Shown here: piece after piece, positions 24,926-33,213 of the stretch
How the letters are laid out: each line of letters starts with the position of its first letter
Position numbering within the stretch: position 1 is the first letter of the stretch
Assembly (NCBI RefSeq): GCF_900101345.1
Contig: NZ_FMUX01000010.1
Coordinates: 37,441-101,440 of the forward strand
Direction of reading: 5' to 3'
DNA: 64,000 nucleotides
Source: Desulfoluna spongiiphila
Lineage (GTDB): Bacteria > Desulfobacterota > Desulfobacteria > Desulfobacterales > Desulfolunaceae
Translations under genes and position numbers: made by a program
The notes under the pieces: model-generated
Told to the model about the DNA's origin: nothing
The model's input: the letters and a program-made list of their open reading frames with translations, nothing else
The model's database searches: none

Positions 24926-27496
24926 ATGACATCCACCCATCGCACACCCCGGGGCCCCATCCTCGTCATTGACGAAGACGCCTCGGTTATCAACACGTAT
25001 GCCCCACACCTGGAAGCCTGCGGATATGAGGTGATGACGGCAAGGGACGGTCACGCCGCCACCCAGCTCATCGCCGTCAACCCTCCGGACCTTATCATTT
25101 CAGAGCTGCGCACCCCCGCCATGGACGGGCACTCCTTCTTCCGGCACCTCCAGAGACGATGGCCTGAAATCCCCGTGATCGTCACCTCCACCACCTGCGA
25201 ACCCACCGAGGTGGTGGCGTGCCTCCGCAAAGGTGCCAGCGATTTTCTGATCAAGCCCCTAAAAAATATGGACATGTTGTCCCTGTCGGTGTCACGGGCC
25301 CTGCGGGAAATAAAACTCAAGCACCAGAATCAGCGCTACAAAGAACTCCTGGAACAACGCGTCTCCCGCAGCTCCGAAGAATTGAAAACCACCAACCGCT
25401 ACCTCACCGAACTGAACCGGCGCCTCACCGAGGTGGTGGACTCCTCCAGGCGCCTCTCCTCCTGCGTCACCATCGAAAGCTTCGGCACCCGCCTGCTCGA
25501 AGAGTTCAGCCACCACCTGGACGCATCGGGAGGGAGCCTCTACATCGCCGGCCAGGAGGGCCTGCGCCTCGTCCACTGCCTGGACGGGGGACACGCCCCC
25601 GGCCTCATCTCCTACCCGGTGGCCAAAAGCTCCCCCTTTGGGTACGCCCTCTACCGCAAAGAACCCGTCCTCATCGGAGACATTCGCAACGAAGGGGCGC
25701 TTCGCCCCAGCGGATACGGAGGGTACCACAACGGCTCCTTTGTCATTTTTCCCCTGCAGAACCAGGAGGGCAAACCCTTTGGCCTCGTCTCCCTCCACGG
25801 CAAAAAACGCCCCCCCTTTGTCAACCAGGACCGCGAAGTGGGAGGGCTCCTTGCCTCCTACAGCTCCGAGACCCTTCGAGCGGTCAGGGCCATGGAAGCC
25901 CTGTCCAAAAGTGAGGAGAAGTACAAGCTTGCCGCCCTCACCGCCAGCGACCTCATCAGCGAATGGAGCCCGGCCACCGACGACCTTGTCTGGTTCGGAA
26001 ACATCGACGCCGTCATCGGCTCCGCCCCGGAAACCCGCCCCACCACCATGGAGGCCTGGCTCTCCCTGATCCATCCCGACGACAGGCAGCGCATTGCCGA
26101 TACCTACCGGAACAAGACCCACTGCGCCACGGCCGCTCCCATGGACTATCGCGTACGCCACCTCTCCCATGGCTGGCGCCATTTCCGGGAGCGCACCACC
26201 ACCCTCAGGTCCAAAGGGGGGGCCACCAAGGTACTGCGCGCCTGCAACGACATCACCCGGGAAAAAAACGCCGAAGAGGAACGCATCATCTTCGAACTGA
26301 AGATGCAGCATGCCCAGAAACTTGAAAGCCTGGGCATCATCGCCGGGGGCATTGCCCACGACTTCAACAACATCCTCATGGCGGTCCTCGGCCACGCGGA
26401 CATCGCCCTGGAAGAGGTGGAAGGCAATCCCGGCCCACAAAAGGCCCTCAACAGTATTGTCACCGCAGGAAAACGGGCAACGGAACTGGCCCGGCAGCTC
26501 CTTGTCTACTCCGGCAAGGGAAAGCTGGAGACCAGCATCGTCAACGTCAACACCCTCGTCTCGGACATGATGAGCCTCATTGAGGTGTCGGTGTCCAAAA
26601 AAGTGCGCATCCTGTTTCATCCCGGCCGCCACACCCCCCACATCGAAGGCAACCTGAGCCAGCTCAGGCAGGTGGTCCTCAACCTCCTGACCAATGCCTC
26701 CCAGGCCATCGGCAACGCCAGCGGCCAGATCGAGATCCGCACAGGAAAAGTCTTCTGCACCCGAAGCGATCTGGACGCCTGCTCCATGCCCGTGCGCCCC
26801 GACGTAGATGCCCCCCTGCCCGAGGCCACCTACACCTTCATCGACATTGACGACACCGGCTGCGGCATGGACGCCACAACCCGAAACAAGCTCTTCGACC
26901 CCTTTTACACCACAAAAAAAACCGGCACGGGCCTTGGCATGGCGGCCGTTCTGGGCATCATCCGCCAGCTGCGGGGCACCATGACCGTGGACAGCACCCC
27001 GGGGGTGGGCACCCACATCCGGGTGCTCTTGCCCGCATCCCTTGCCGCTGTGGAGAACAGAAAACAACCGGAAGCGCCCCCAACGGAAAAGCCCATCCGG
27101 CAACAGGGCGGCCTGATCCTCATTGCCGATGACGAAGAGCCCGTCCGAAAAATATCCCAGCGCATGGTGGAAAAGCTGGGTTTTTCCGTTATCTCGGCAA
27201 AGGACGGCAGGGAAGCGGTCTCCCTCTACAAGGCCCACCGGCAAAAAATCCGCTGCGTCATCCTCGACATGACCATGCCAGGATTAAGCGGCAGCGAAGC
27301 CCTGGACCAGATCCGCATCGTCAACCCCTCGGCCAAGGCCATCATCGCCAGCGGATACGGTTCGGCCCCGTCCGAATCAGACCTGGCCGCAGACGACAGC
27401 TGCTCCTACCTCCAGAAGCCCTATCAGATCAGCGAGTTGAAGCAGGTCCTCCGGGAGATGCTCAACGGCAGCGGCCTGCCTGCAAAGCCAGAATAA
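24926..27496 (+). CDS. hybrid histidine kinase (REC-GAF-PAS-HisKA-HATPase-REC)
   Basis: 856 residues, no membrane segment. Order: N-terminal receiver (10-125), coiled linker, GAF (about 190-325), PAS (about 335-445, LISEWSPATDDLVWFG), HisKA with H478 in IAHDFNN, HATPase (NLLTNASQAIGNASG, DTGCGMD, GTGLGMAAVLG), C-terminal receiver with D781 (CVILDMTMPGLSG). In the first receiver the phospho-acceptor is Glu60 (LIISELRTPAMDG); the acidic pocket and Lys (FLIKPL) remain, so it is probably a pseudo-receiver. ATG 24926 has GGAGA five bases upstream. No response regulator or target gene is adjacent. Confidence 0.93.
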   Translation: MTSTHRTPRGPILVIDEDASVINTYAPHLEACGYEVMTARDGHAATQLIAVNPPDLIISELRTPAMDGHSFFRHLQRRWPEIPVIVTSTTCEPTEVVACLRKGASDFLIKPLKNMDMLSLSVSRALREIKLKHQNQRYKELLEQRVSRSSEELKTTNRYLTELNRRLTEVVDSSRRLSSCVTIESFGTRLLEEFSHHLDASGGSLYIAGQEGLRLVHCLDGGHAPGLISYPVAKSSPFGYALYRKEPVLIGDIRNEGALRPSGYGGYHNGSFVIFPLQNQEGKPFGLVSLHGKKRPPFVNQDREVGGLLASYSSETLRAVRAMEALSKSEEKYKLAALTASDLISEWSPATDDLVWFGNIDAVIGSAPETRPTTMEAWLSLIHPDDRQRIADTYRNKTHCATAAPMDYRVRHLSHGWRHFRERTTTLRSKGGATKVLRACNDITREKNAEEERIIFELKMQHAQKLESLGIIAGGIAHDFNNILMAVLGHADIALEEVEGNPGPQKALNSIVTAGKRATELARQLLVYSGKGKLETSIVNVNTLVSDMMSLIEVSVSKKVRILFHPGRHTPHIEGNLSQLRQVVLNLLTNASQAIGNASGQIEIRTGKVFCTRSDLDACSMPVRPDVDAPLPEATYTFIDIDDTGCGMDATTRNKLFDPFYTTKKTGTGLGMAAVLGIIRQLRGTMTVDSTPGVGTHIRVLLPASLAAVENRKQPEAPPTEKPIRQQGGLILIADDEEPVRKISQRMVEKLGFSVISAKDGREAVSLYKAHRQKIRCVILDMTMPGLSGSEALDQIRIVNPSAKAIIASGYGSAPSESDLAADDSCSYLQKPYQISELKQVLREMLNGSGLPAKPE

Positions 27497-27510
27497 AACA
27501 GCAACGATTC

Positions 27511-27612
27511 GCCTTCGGCGGCCCTGCCGGGGGCTAACCTTTTGCCTGATTTTACGAAAGACAGGTCTTAAAAATTCGGCTTAATTGAATTCGGCTTTAA
27601 AGGCGGATGCGC
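27511..27612. repeat. GCCTCC-family repeat, partial copy
   Basis: Left end GCCTTCGGCGGCCCTGCCGGGGGCTAA is intact, then AGACAGGTCTTAAAAATTCGGC and the first arm GGCGGATGCGCACC. The right half is lost. It follows the kinase stop by 14 bases. The rest of the space to 28027 holds two short palindromes listed separately and no gene. Confidence 0.75.
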
Positions 27613-27654
27613 ACCTTGATCATCGTTTGGGCCGCGACCTGCAAAAAGCCGATT

Positions 27655-27675
27655 CGTCGGGTGCACTCCGTGCAC
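27655..27675. repeat. GGTGCA palindrome, copy 1
   Basis: CGTCGGGTGCACTCCGTGCAC, a short palindrome related to copies at 27741-27762 and 46505-46526. Each has GTGCA, a 3-5 base loop and TGCAC, with CGTAGG or CGTCGG beside it. Confidence 0.6.
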
Positions 27676-27740
27676 TAAAATCAAAGCCTGTCATGCCCCG
27701 AACGCCTCGGTAGAATCGAAACCTTGGGTGGCCCGGACAT

Positions 27741-27762
27741 GGTGCACAGAGTGCACCCTACG
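27741..27762. repeat. GGTGCA palindrome, copy 2
   Basis: GGTGCACAGAGTGCACCCTACG. In reverse complement it reads CGTAGGGTGCACTCTGTGCACC, nearly the same as copy 3 at 46505. It lies inverted relative to copy 1, 65 bases away. Confidence 0.6.
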
Positions 27763-28027
27763 GGCTGTCGGCCTTTTGGGACGGTGCCATCAATAACACC
27801 CTGGTGACCCAAACGGTGATCAAGGCCCGGAGGCGTGGTGTCCCCCCCCTTCCCCAAAAATCGTTGCCACCCGCACGCCCCCCTTGAAAAACCACCCAGA
27901 TCAAAGACACGAGCAGCTCCCCAAAAGGCCCCCCAGGCGGGGAATTGATTTTTTCCGTCCCCGGGCGTATACCTAGGTCCGTAGGCTAAAAGGAAACACA
28001 CGGATTCATGTAAGGAGTAAAGAAGAT

Positions 28028-28303
28028 ATGCAGCGACCGAAAAAGATGTGGGGGGTCAATGTAACCCTGTTTGTGCTGGGAAGTTTTCTTGCCGTGACCG
28101 GGCTGATCAATGCGTGGGTTCTTCCCCACGGGTACGAAGCCAAGGGGAGCGTGCTGGTGGACATCCGCCATGCGCTGACCGGCCTCCACGAATGGGCGGG
28201 GATCCTGTTCATCATTGCCGTGGGCATTCACCTGGTGCTCCACAGCACCTACATCCGAAAAAACATGGAAACCTTCGGATGGATCCGCTGGATAAAACCT
28301 TAA
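28028..28303 (+). CDS. DUF4405-like small membrane protein
   Basis: 91 residues with two membrane spans (about 12-30 and 56-76). HALTGLHEWAGILF and VGIHLVLHS place several His on the second half, as in DUF4405 proteins, which resemble di-haem cytochrome b segments; haem binding is an inference. A strong TAAGGAG lies 11 bases before the ATG. No partner reductase gene is adjacent, unlike the usual context of cytochrome-b-like anchors. Confidence 0.75.
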   Translation: MQRPKKMWGVNVTLFVLGSFLAVTGLINAWVLPHGYEAKGSVLVDIRHALTGLHEWAGILFIIAVGIHLVLHSTYIRKNMETFGWIRWIKP

Positions 28304-28374
28304 CCCGGATATTTCATAAAAACCGGCGAACTATTCAGTTTGCCTTCTATGGTTAAAGTGCACGGAAAAAGCAT

Positions 28375-28528
28375 GCCTCCGGCGGCCAGGGGATGATCCC
28401 CTGAACCCCAGGCTGCGAATGCCCTCCCCCTTCGTTCCTCAGGGTGAGGGCATTCGCGAAGGGTTCTATGAAATTGAGCAAGGCCTGTTTGTCAAACGTT
28501 TCAAAAATTTGGCCCCCGGCAGGGCCTG
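28375..28528. repeat. GCCTCC-family repeat copy ending at the ykgJ-like stop
   Basis: Left end GCCTCCGGCGG at 28375, a CCAGGGGATGATCCCCTGA hairpin replacing the CAAGGTG one, then GCGAATGCCCTCCC...GTGAGGGCATTCGC (28415-28457), AGGCCTGTTTGTCAAACG and right end GGCCCCCGGCAGGGCC. The final CGCCGGAGGC is cut off exactly at the stop codon of the next gene. The outer flank at 28341-28370 (GCCTTCTATGGTTAAAG) is the conserved one. Confidence 0.8.
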
Positions 28529-29065
28529 CTACGCCACGTCCAGATACAGGGTATCGGCAATGGAAAGCCGCTCAAAGGGAGCCTCCGTGCCAAAAAGCTC
28601 GTCGCAGAACATGGCATTGACGGCGGCCAGCATCTGATTCATGGGGTCCAGGTTGATCATGACATCCCCGGAAAGGGAGGAGAGTCCCTGGAGATTCTCC
28701 GGGCAGAAGTCGACCCTCTGGTTCCCCTTGCCGTCGTCAAAAAGGATGGGAAGCCCGTGGGTCCTGCAGATCACGGGCCGATACCCGTATAAAAGGCAGG
28801 CCCCGGCCCCGTCTAAGAGAGGACAGGGTCCCTCGTCGCTGCTTTCGGCTGCCCGGGTCAGGGCAAGGGCTTTCTGGTCCTCGGAAAGGGTGTCAAAGGC
28901 CAGGCGAAGGCTGACGGCCTCCACCGGAAAAAGAGAAATATTCAGGCAACAGGCGCTGCACCCCTTGCGGCAGGCCATGTGGCCTGAAAGCGCGGCTTCG
29001 ATCTCCCCGCAACGGGCGCTCACGCGCGCGAGAAGTGTCCTGTAGTTTTCAAACAATGCGTCCAT
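28529..29065 (-). CDS. YkgJ-family Cys-rich metal-binding protein
   Basis: 178 residues. The YkgJ pattern is clear: CRKGCSACCLNISLF (about 33-47) with three Cys plus one upstream, GPCPLLDGAGACLLYGYRP (about 80-98), ICRTHG and DFCPENL. The family chelates zinc or a [2Fe-2S]/Fe centre; its function is unknown. ATG 29065 has TGGAGAG seven bases upstream. The longer frame from 29269 overlaps the promoter region of the divergent trmO gene and is rejected. Confidence 0.85.
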   Translation of the reverse strand: MDALFENYRTLLARVSARCGEIEAALSGHMACRKGCSACCLNISLFPVEAVSLRLAFDTLSEDQKALALTRAAESSDEGPCPLLDGAGACLLYGYRPVICRTHGLPILFDDGKGNQRVDFCPENLQGLSSLSGDVMINLDPMNQMLAAVNAMFCDELFGTEAPFERLSIADTLYLDVA

Positions 29066-29284
29066 GGGTCTCTCCAGATAAGGTCGGGAAAAAAAACAGG
29101 GGAGGCCAAACATGGAGGCAGGACGACGTGCGACGCACCTTGAAATAAAGCCACCCGATTCGTATGGCCCTCGTCCCGAAGGCATACGGTACATGCGCCG
29201 GTGGCGGTTTCTTCTGAAACAGGATGTGCGTGTGCTTATGTAGTGTATTTCACCCCCCCAGACAAGCAAAGGAACGAAGAGATC

Positions 29285-29758
29285 ATGGAAATATCACCCA
29301 TCGGAACCCTGCACACACCCCACAGGGAACTTGCGTCCATGCCCATTCAGCCCAAAGGGGCAAAAGAGGTCAAAGGCCACGCCCTCCTTCTCCCCGAATA
29401 CGCCGACGGGTTGCGCGACCTTGAAGGCTTCAGCCACATCTACCTCATCTACCACTTCCACAAGGCCACCCGCACCGAACTCACCGTGGTCCCCTTCATG
29501 GACACCCGGCCCCGCGGGGTCTTCTCCACCCGCTCCCCCTTGCGCCCCGCCCACATAGGCATCTCCATCGTCCGCGTCACCCGGGTGGAGGGAAACACCG
29601 TGCACTTCACCGGGGCCGATATGCTAGACGGCACCCCGCTCATCGACATCAAACCCTACATCAAAAACTTCGACCAGGTTGAACAGAGCACCTCAGGCTG
29701 GATGACCGCCGACGAAAAAACCGTCTCTGATAAACGATCCGACGATCGGTTTGTGTAA
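29285..29758 (+). CDS. trmO: tRNA (adenine37-N6)-methyltransferase, TrmO/TsaA type
   Basis: 157 residues, the size of the TsaA domain. Signatures: ISPIGTLHTPH at the N-terminus, DLEGFSHIYLIYHFHKA, FMDTRPRGVFSTRSPLRPAHIGIS and GADMLDGTPLIDIKPY. It methylates t6A37 of tRNA with SAM in characterised members; archaeal/bacterial short forms may have other substrates. ATG 29285 has GAAGAG upstream. A terminator-like hairpin of the repeat family follows at once (29765). Confidence 0.9.
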   Translation: MEISPIGTLHTPHRELASMPIQPKGAKEVKGHALLLPEYADGLRDLEGFSHIYLIYHFHKATRTELTVVPFMDTRPRGVFSTRSPLRPAHIGISIVRVTRVEGNTVHFTGADMLDGTPLIDIKPYIKNFDQVEQSTSGWMTADEKTVSDKRSDDRFV

Positions 29759-29764
29759 AAAAAA

Positions 29765-29790
29765 TGCCTCCGGCAGGGCCGCCGGAGGCA
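29765..29790. repeat. GCCTCC-family repeat reduced to its two ends
   Basis: TGCCTCCGGCAGGGCCGCCGGAGGCA: left and right terminal repeats joined by almost nothing, forming a GC-rich hairpin with A- and T-runs outside. It lies between the convergent ends of trmO and the TSUP gene and can serve as a terminator for both. Confidence 0.8.
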
Positions 29791-29807
29791 ATTTTGGACC
29801 CTGCGGG

Positions 29808-30572
29808 TTAGAGGTAGGTCTGGTAGACGAGTCTTGCCGTGGTCAGAAAGACCACGGTGATGAAAATGGGCTTGATGAGCCTGGATCCGTTTTTGATGGC
29901 CAGGGAGGAACCGGTGCGTGCGCCGATGACCTGACCGGCAGCCATGATGAGCCCTGCACTCCAGACGACGTTGCCCAGGGCGATGAAGACGGTAAGGGCC
30001 ACGACGTTGCTGGTGAAGTTCATGACACGGGTGTACCCGGCGGCCCGGGTCATGGAGAAGCCTAAAAAGAGCACCATCCCCGTGGTCCAGAAGGAGCCGG
30101 TACCGGGACCGAAGAAACCGTCGTAAAACCCCAGGAGCAGGCCGCAGAGGGTGTAGAAGACCGGGGTGGGAAGCTTGGGTTTGCGCTGGGTGTCGCCGAA
30201 ATCGGGGGAGGCCAGTGTGTAGACCAGCACGCCCAAGAGGAGAAGGGGGATCAGGCCCTGGAGAAAACCGGCCTCCATGTGCTGGATGGTCCATGCTCCG
30301 GTGGCTGCACCGGTTAGGGTGGCGACAATGCCCATGGCAGACTCTTTCAGATTGACCTCGCCTTTCTGGATGTAGTTGAGGGCGGCCGAAAAGGTGCCGA
30401 AGGAGCCCTGGAGCTTGTTCGTTCCCAGGGCAAGCTGGGGGGGCATGCCGACGGAAAGCAGCATGGGCAGGGCCACCAGCCCGCCTCCCCCTGCGATGGA
30501 GTCCACAAAGCCGGCAGCGATTCCGGTGACGAAAAGACAAAGGGCGATGACGGGGGTAAGGGCAAAATCCAT
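29808..30572 (-). CDS. TSUP family (TauE/SafE) membrane transporter
   Basis: 254 residues with eight hydrophobic segments in two repeats. The repeat signature GIAAGFVDSIAGGGGLVALP with the nearby LGTNKLQGSFGT is typical of TSUP members such as YfcA; the second repeat has GFYDGFFGPGTGSFW. Such proteins move sulfur-containing anions (sulfite, sulfoacetate, thiosulfate) or other organic anions. GGGAGCCCC precedes ATG 30572. It stands alone. Substrate unknown. Confidence 0.9.
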   Translation of the reverse strand: MDFALTPVIALCLFVTGIAAGFVDSIAGGGGLVALPMLLSVGMPPQLALGTNKLQGSFGTFSAALNYIQKGEVNLKESAMGIVATLTGAATGAWTIQHMEAGFLQGLIPLLLLGVLVYTLASPDFGDTQRKPKLPTPVFYTLCGLLLGFYDGFFGPGTGSFWTTGMVLFLGFSMTRAAGYTRVMNFTSNVVALTVFIALGNVVWSAGLIMAAGQVIGARTGSSLAIKNGSRLIKPIFITVVFLTTARLVYQTYL

Positions 30573-30961
30573 GGGGCTCCCAGTGATGGCGGATGGTTGC
30601 AGAGTGCTCAGGCCTGATGCGCGTGCCTTGGCGGCGATGCTTTAAGGGCCGGAATCTCTGTTTTAATGGCAGGCCCCCGCAAGGGCCTCCGGTCAACAGG
30701 GCTTTCGTACCATTGTTTCCCGCAAAATGAACCAGGAATCTTGCCCCGGCTCCTGGTGAATAGTCTCCAGGCGTGTGCAGAGTATTCTTTACCGGTGCGC
30801 CTTCCCCAGCATTCGCTCCCCTTTAAACGCCACAATTCCTAGATTTTATGGGACTTCTTCCTGTTCGGCACGTTTCATGAAAGATGCATGTGTATGATGT
30901 ATCAAAACGCAAGGACAGGGAAACACCTCACGGTAAGCGCAACATGCGTAAAGGAGGGGGA
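30573..30961. other. divergent intergenic region, nothing certain
   Basis: 389 bases between the TSUP gene (minus) and the secreted HMA protein (plus). No gene-like frame, terminator or clear promoter pair was seen, although promoters for both genes are expected here. Confidence 0.3.
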
Positions 30962-31402
30962 ATGCGGTCAGCAGCGGTGATTCTTGCGGCCCTGTTCGTG
31001 GGCGTTGTGTCGGTGGCCTCATGGGCACAGGACGCAGGGAAAAAAACAACATTTGACGTGGATCGGATGGCCTGCGACGCATGCCTAGCCGCCATTTCAA
31101 CGGGGGTGGCACGTGTGGCGGACGGCGCCCGGGTCACCGGTGATTCATCCAAGGGTGTGGTGGTGGTTGTGCATAACGCCGGTATCTCATCGGAGACCAT
31201 CGGACGGGCCATCACCCGCAGCGGTTTTCCGGCACGGGTTACGGGCACCATGGATGCCACCCCTGAAGAGATGACCGCCATGGGTGGCGCTTTTGCCGAA
31301 GAGGCGGAGGGCTGCAGCACGGGAGGGCGCCCTGCATGCGGTGGATCCGGGGAGAGCTGGAAGGCCCTGTACATGAAGATGAAAGACAGGTGGTTTCCCT
31401 GA
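30962..31402 (+). CDS. secreted heavy-metal-associated (HMA) domain protein
   Basis: 146 residues: signal peptide (residues 1-23, ending SWAQ), then an HMA ferredoxin-like fold with the metal motif MACDAC (about 34-39) in place of the usual MxCxxC, ending near VTGTMDATPEE. The tail has three more Cys (EGCSTGGRPACGG) and WKALYMKMKDRW. It resembles MerP-like periplasmic metallochaperones with an extra Cys tail, and could bind Cu, Hg or another soft metal. AAAGGAGGGGG directly precedes ATG 30962. No transporter gene is adjacent. Confidence 0.75.
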   Translation: MRSAAVILAALFVGVVSVASWAQDAGKKTTFDVDRMACDACLAAISTGVARVADGARVTGDSSKGVVVVVHNAGISSETIGRAITRSGFPARVTGTMDATPEEMTAMGGAFAEEAEGCSTGGRPACGGSGESWKALYMKMKDRWFP

Positions 31403-31428
31403 TCGAAAAGTAACGATTCAGCTCATTG

Positions 31429-31455
31429 TTGCCTCCGGCGACCCGCCGGAGGCAA
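31429..31455. repeat. GCCTCC-family repeat reduced to its two ends
   Basis: TTGCCTCCGGCG, ACC, CGCCGGAGGCAA: a perfect 12-bp hairpin made only of the terminal repeats, preceded by the conserved flank TAACGATTCAGCT. It lies between convergent genes (HMA protein and the helix-turn-helix protein). Confidence 0.8.
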
Positions 31456-31507
31456 CTGCAGGCTCAAATAGGTATCAAAAAAATGAAATTCGGGTGTGTT
31501 CGCCAGC

Positions 31508-31918
31508 CTATGAGTCCAGTTCGCGCTTGAACTTGTCGGCGATGTCGTTATAGAGGTCCTGCTCTTTTTTCTTCTGCTCTTCCTGAATGGCCTTGACCTT
31601 CTGTTCGTAGAGACCTGCGGTCTTCTCCTTGAACTTTTTCAGTTCCTCTTCCATGCGGTTCTCCCGGGCTTTTTTCGGAAGGGACTCCACGGCGAGGTGG
31701 TCTTCAATAACAATGCAGGTGGTCTGGAAGGGGCCCTCCACCAGGTCGACAATGCCTTTTTCCGTCAGCTCCGAGCATACCCTGGACACCCAGTCCGTGG
31801 TCATCTCAAGGATCTCGGCCACCTCTTTAAAAGAGGGGGACGCTTTTTTCGTAAACTCATGGACCCGAACGGCGGCCACCAGGGCCTGTGCCTCATCATA
31901 GGGGGTCAACCGGTTCAT
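31508..31918 (-). CDS. hypothetical winged-helix protein with C-terminal coiled coil
   Basis: About 136 residues. Residues 1-65 read as a winged helix (YDEAQALVAAVRVHEF, then SFKEVAEILEMTTDWVSRVC as helix-turn-helix, GIVDLVEGPF as wing). Residues 80-136 are a highly charged coiled coil (RMEEELKKFKEKTAGLYEQK, EEQKKKEQDLYNDI). Two tandem ATGs lie at 31921 and 31918; GGGAGG is better spaced for 31918. It may be a DNA-binding structural or regulatory protein; the family is not recognised. dapF lies 104 bases upstream in the same direction and may be co-transcribed. Confidence 0.7.
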   Translation of the reverse strand: MNRLTPYDEAQALVAAVRVHEFTKKASPSFKEVAEILEMTTDWVSRVCSELTEKGIVDLVEGPFQTTCIVIEDHLAVESLPKKARENRMEEELKKFKEKTAGLYEQKVKAIQEEQKKKEQDLYNDIADKFKRELDS

Positions 31919-31970
31919 CATACACCTCCCCTGGTCCCGGCGGTCACCTCCCGGGGCACCGAGACATGCA

Positions 31971-32017
31971 AGGGACGCGGGGGGCAGCAGTTTACAGCCC
32001 CTGCCCCCCGCGTCCCT
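31971..32017. repeat. perfect 17-bp hairpin between dapF and the winged-helix gene
   Basis: AGGGACGCGGGGGGCAG (31971-31987) and its exact complement (32001-32017) around a 13-base loop. No T-run follows on either side, so it looks like an mRNA-processing or stabilising stem within a dapF transcript, not a terminator. Confidence 0.7.
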
Positions 32018-32024
32018 GTGGGTT

Positions 32025-32873
32025 TCAGACCGTGACCCGCCCTTCGAACACCAGCGTGGCCGGTCCGGTCTTTAAGATATGGTTGTCGGACTCGTTCCAG
32101 GCAATGATCAAATCACCACCCTTCAGCCCCACCTTCACCTCACGGCCCGTAAGGCCCAGCAAATTCGTTGCCACAGCCGTGGCGCATGCGCCGGTGCCGC
32201 AGGCCAGGGTCTCGCCGGCCCCCCGCTCCCAGACGCGCATCTTCACTTCCGAGGAAGACACCACCTCCACGAACTCCACGTTGGTCTTCAAAGGAAACAA
32301 CGGATGGGTCTCGATGGAAGGGCCGAAGGTCGTAGGCTCGTCTCCTGTAAGGCGATCCACCACGATGACGGCATGGGGGTTGCCCATGGAGACGGCGGTG
32401 ACGGCATATTCCCGGTCATCGGCGGTGAGGGGAACGGACACGGCCCGCTCGCCTTCCACATCAAAGGGGATCTTCCGGGGAGACAGCACCGGCTCGCCCA
32501 TGTCCACGCACACCCGGGTCACACCGTCCCGGGTCGCCTCGATGATCTCAGGGACAATGGTCCCGGCCTTGGTCTCCACCGTAAAGCGGGTCCCGGCAAG
32601 CAGGCCCCTGTCGTTGACAAAGGCGGCAAAGCAGCGCATTCCGTTTCCGCACATTTCCGCCTCGGACCCGTCGGAGTTGAAGATACGAAAGCCGATATCG
32701 CAGGCATCCGAGGGAAGGGCCAGGATAATGCCGTCGGCCCCCACGCCGAACCGCCGGTCGCAGAGCTTTCTGGCAAGGGCCGGATACCCCATGGCGCCCA
32801 GGGCCCCATCCATGTCGTCCAGCAGGACAAAATCGTTTCCTATGCCTTCCATTTTCGCAAAATCGAGTACCAT
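32025..32873 (-). CDS. dapF: diaminopimelate epimerase
   Basis: 282 residues, usual length. The two catalytic Cys are in MCGNGMRC (about residue 74) and LACGTGACA (about residue 224); KMEGIGNDFVLLDD, IFNSDGSEAEMCGNG and VSMGNPHAV are family motifs. It interconverts LL- and meso-diaminopimelate for lysine and peptidoglycan. It is followed by a winged-helix gene. The start MVLDFAKMEG agrees with the family; the ribosome site (CGGAGGAC) is good. Confidence 0.97.
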   Translation of the reverse strand: MVLDFAKMEGIGNDFVLLDDMDGALGAMGYPALARKLCDRRFGVGADGIILALPSDACDIGFRIFNSDGSEAEMCGNGMRCFAAFVNDRGLLAGTRFTVETKAGTIVPEIIEATRDGVTRVCVDMGEPVLSPRKIPFDVEGERAVSVPLTADDREYAVTAVSMGNPHAVIVVDRLTGDEPTTFGPSIETHPLFPLKTNVEFVEVVSSSEVKMRVWERGAGETLACGTGACATAVATNLLGLTGREVKVGLKGGDLIIAWNESDNHILKTGPATLVFEGRVTV

Positions 32874-33060
32874 ATGTCCTCCGGATCAATAGAATATTAT
32901 ACGTCTCATTTTCATACCGAATACGCCTTTATCACACAACACGTTTAACGGCCTAATGATAAAAAAGCCCCTCCGGCAAGCAGAGAAGCATCGCCCCGCG
33001 TGCTGTACATATCGCCCGCAGGAACGCCGGACAAACGCGGCCCGAACAGGAACACTGTGT

Positions 33061-33090
33061 TTGACAGAAATCCGCGTTCAAAGGTATAGT
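33061..33090 (+). promoter_or_regulatory. promoter of the GYD-domain gene
   Basis: TTGACA (33061-33066), 18 bases, TATAGT (33085-33090). Both boxes are near-perfect, 120 bases before the ATG of the GYD gene. Confidence 0.65.
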
Positions 33091-33213
33091 TAACTACAGA
33101 CTACCCACCACACACCACACGACAGAACCGCTCCACATCACCCCCGTCAGGCCCATGTCCCCCGTAACGCCTGTCGGACAACCCACCAACAACGTCGAAA
33201 CGGAGGTGAGCCG

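Noticed and set aside
25292..27244. 650-codon open frame antisense to the hybrid kinase
   Set aside because: A shadow of the kinase gene; its composition (Gly/Val/Asp-rich) mirrors the sense codons and no domain is seen.
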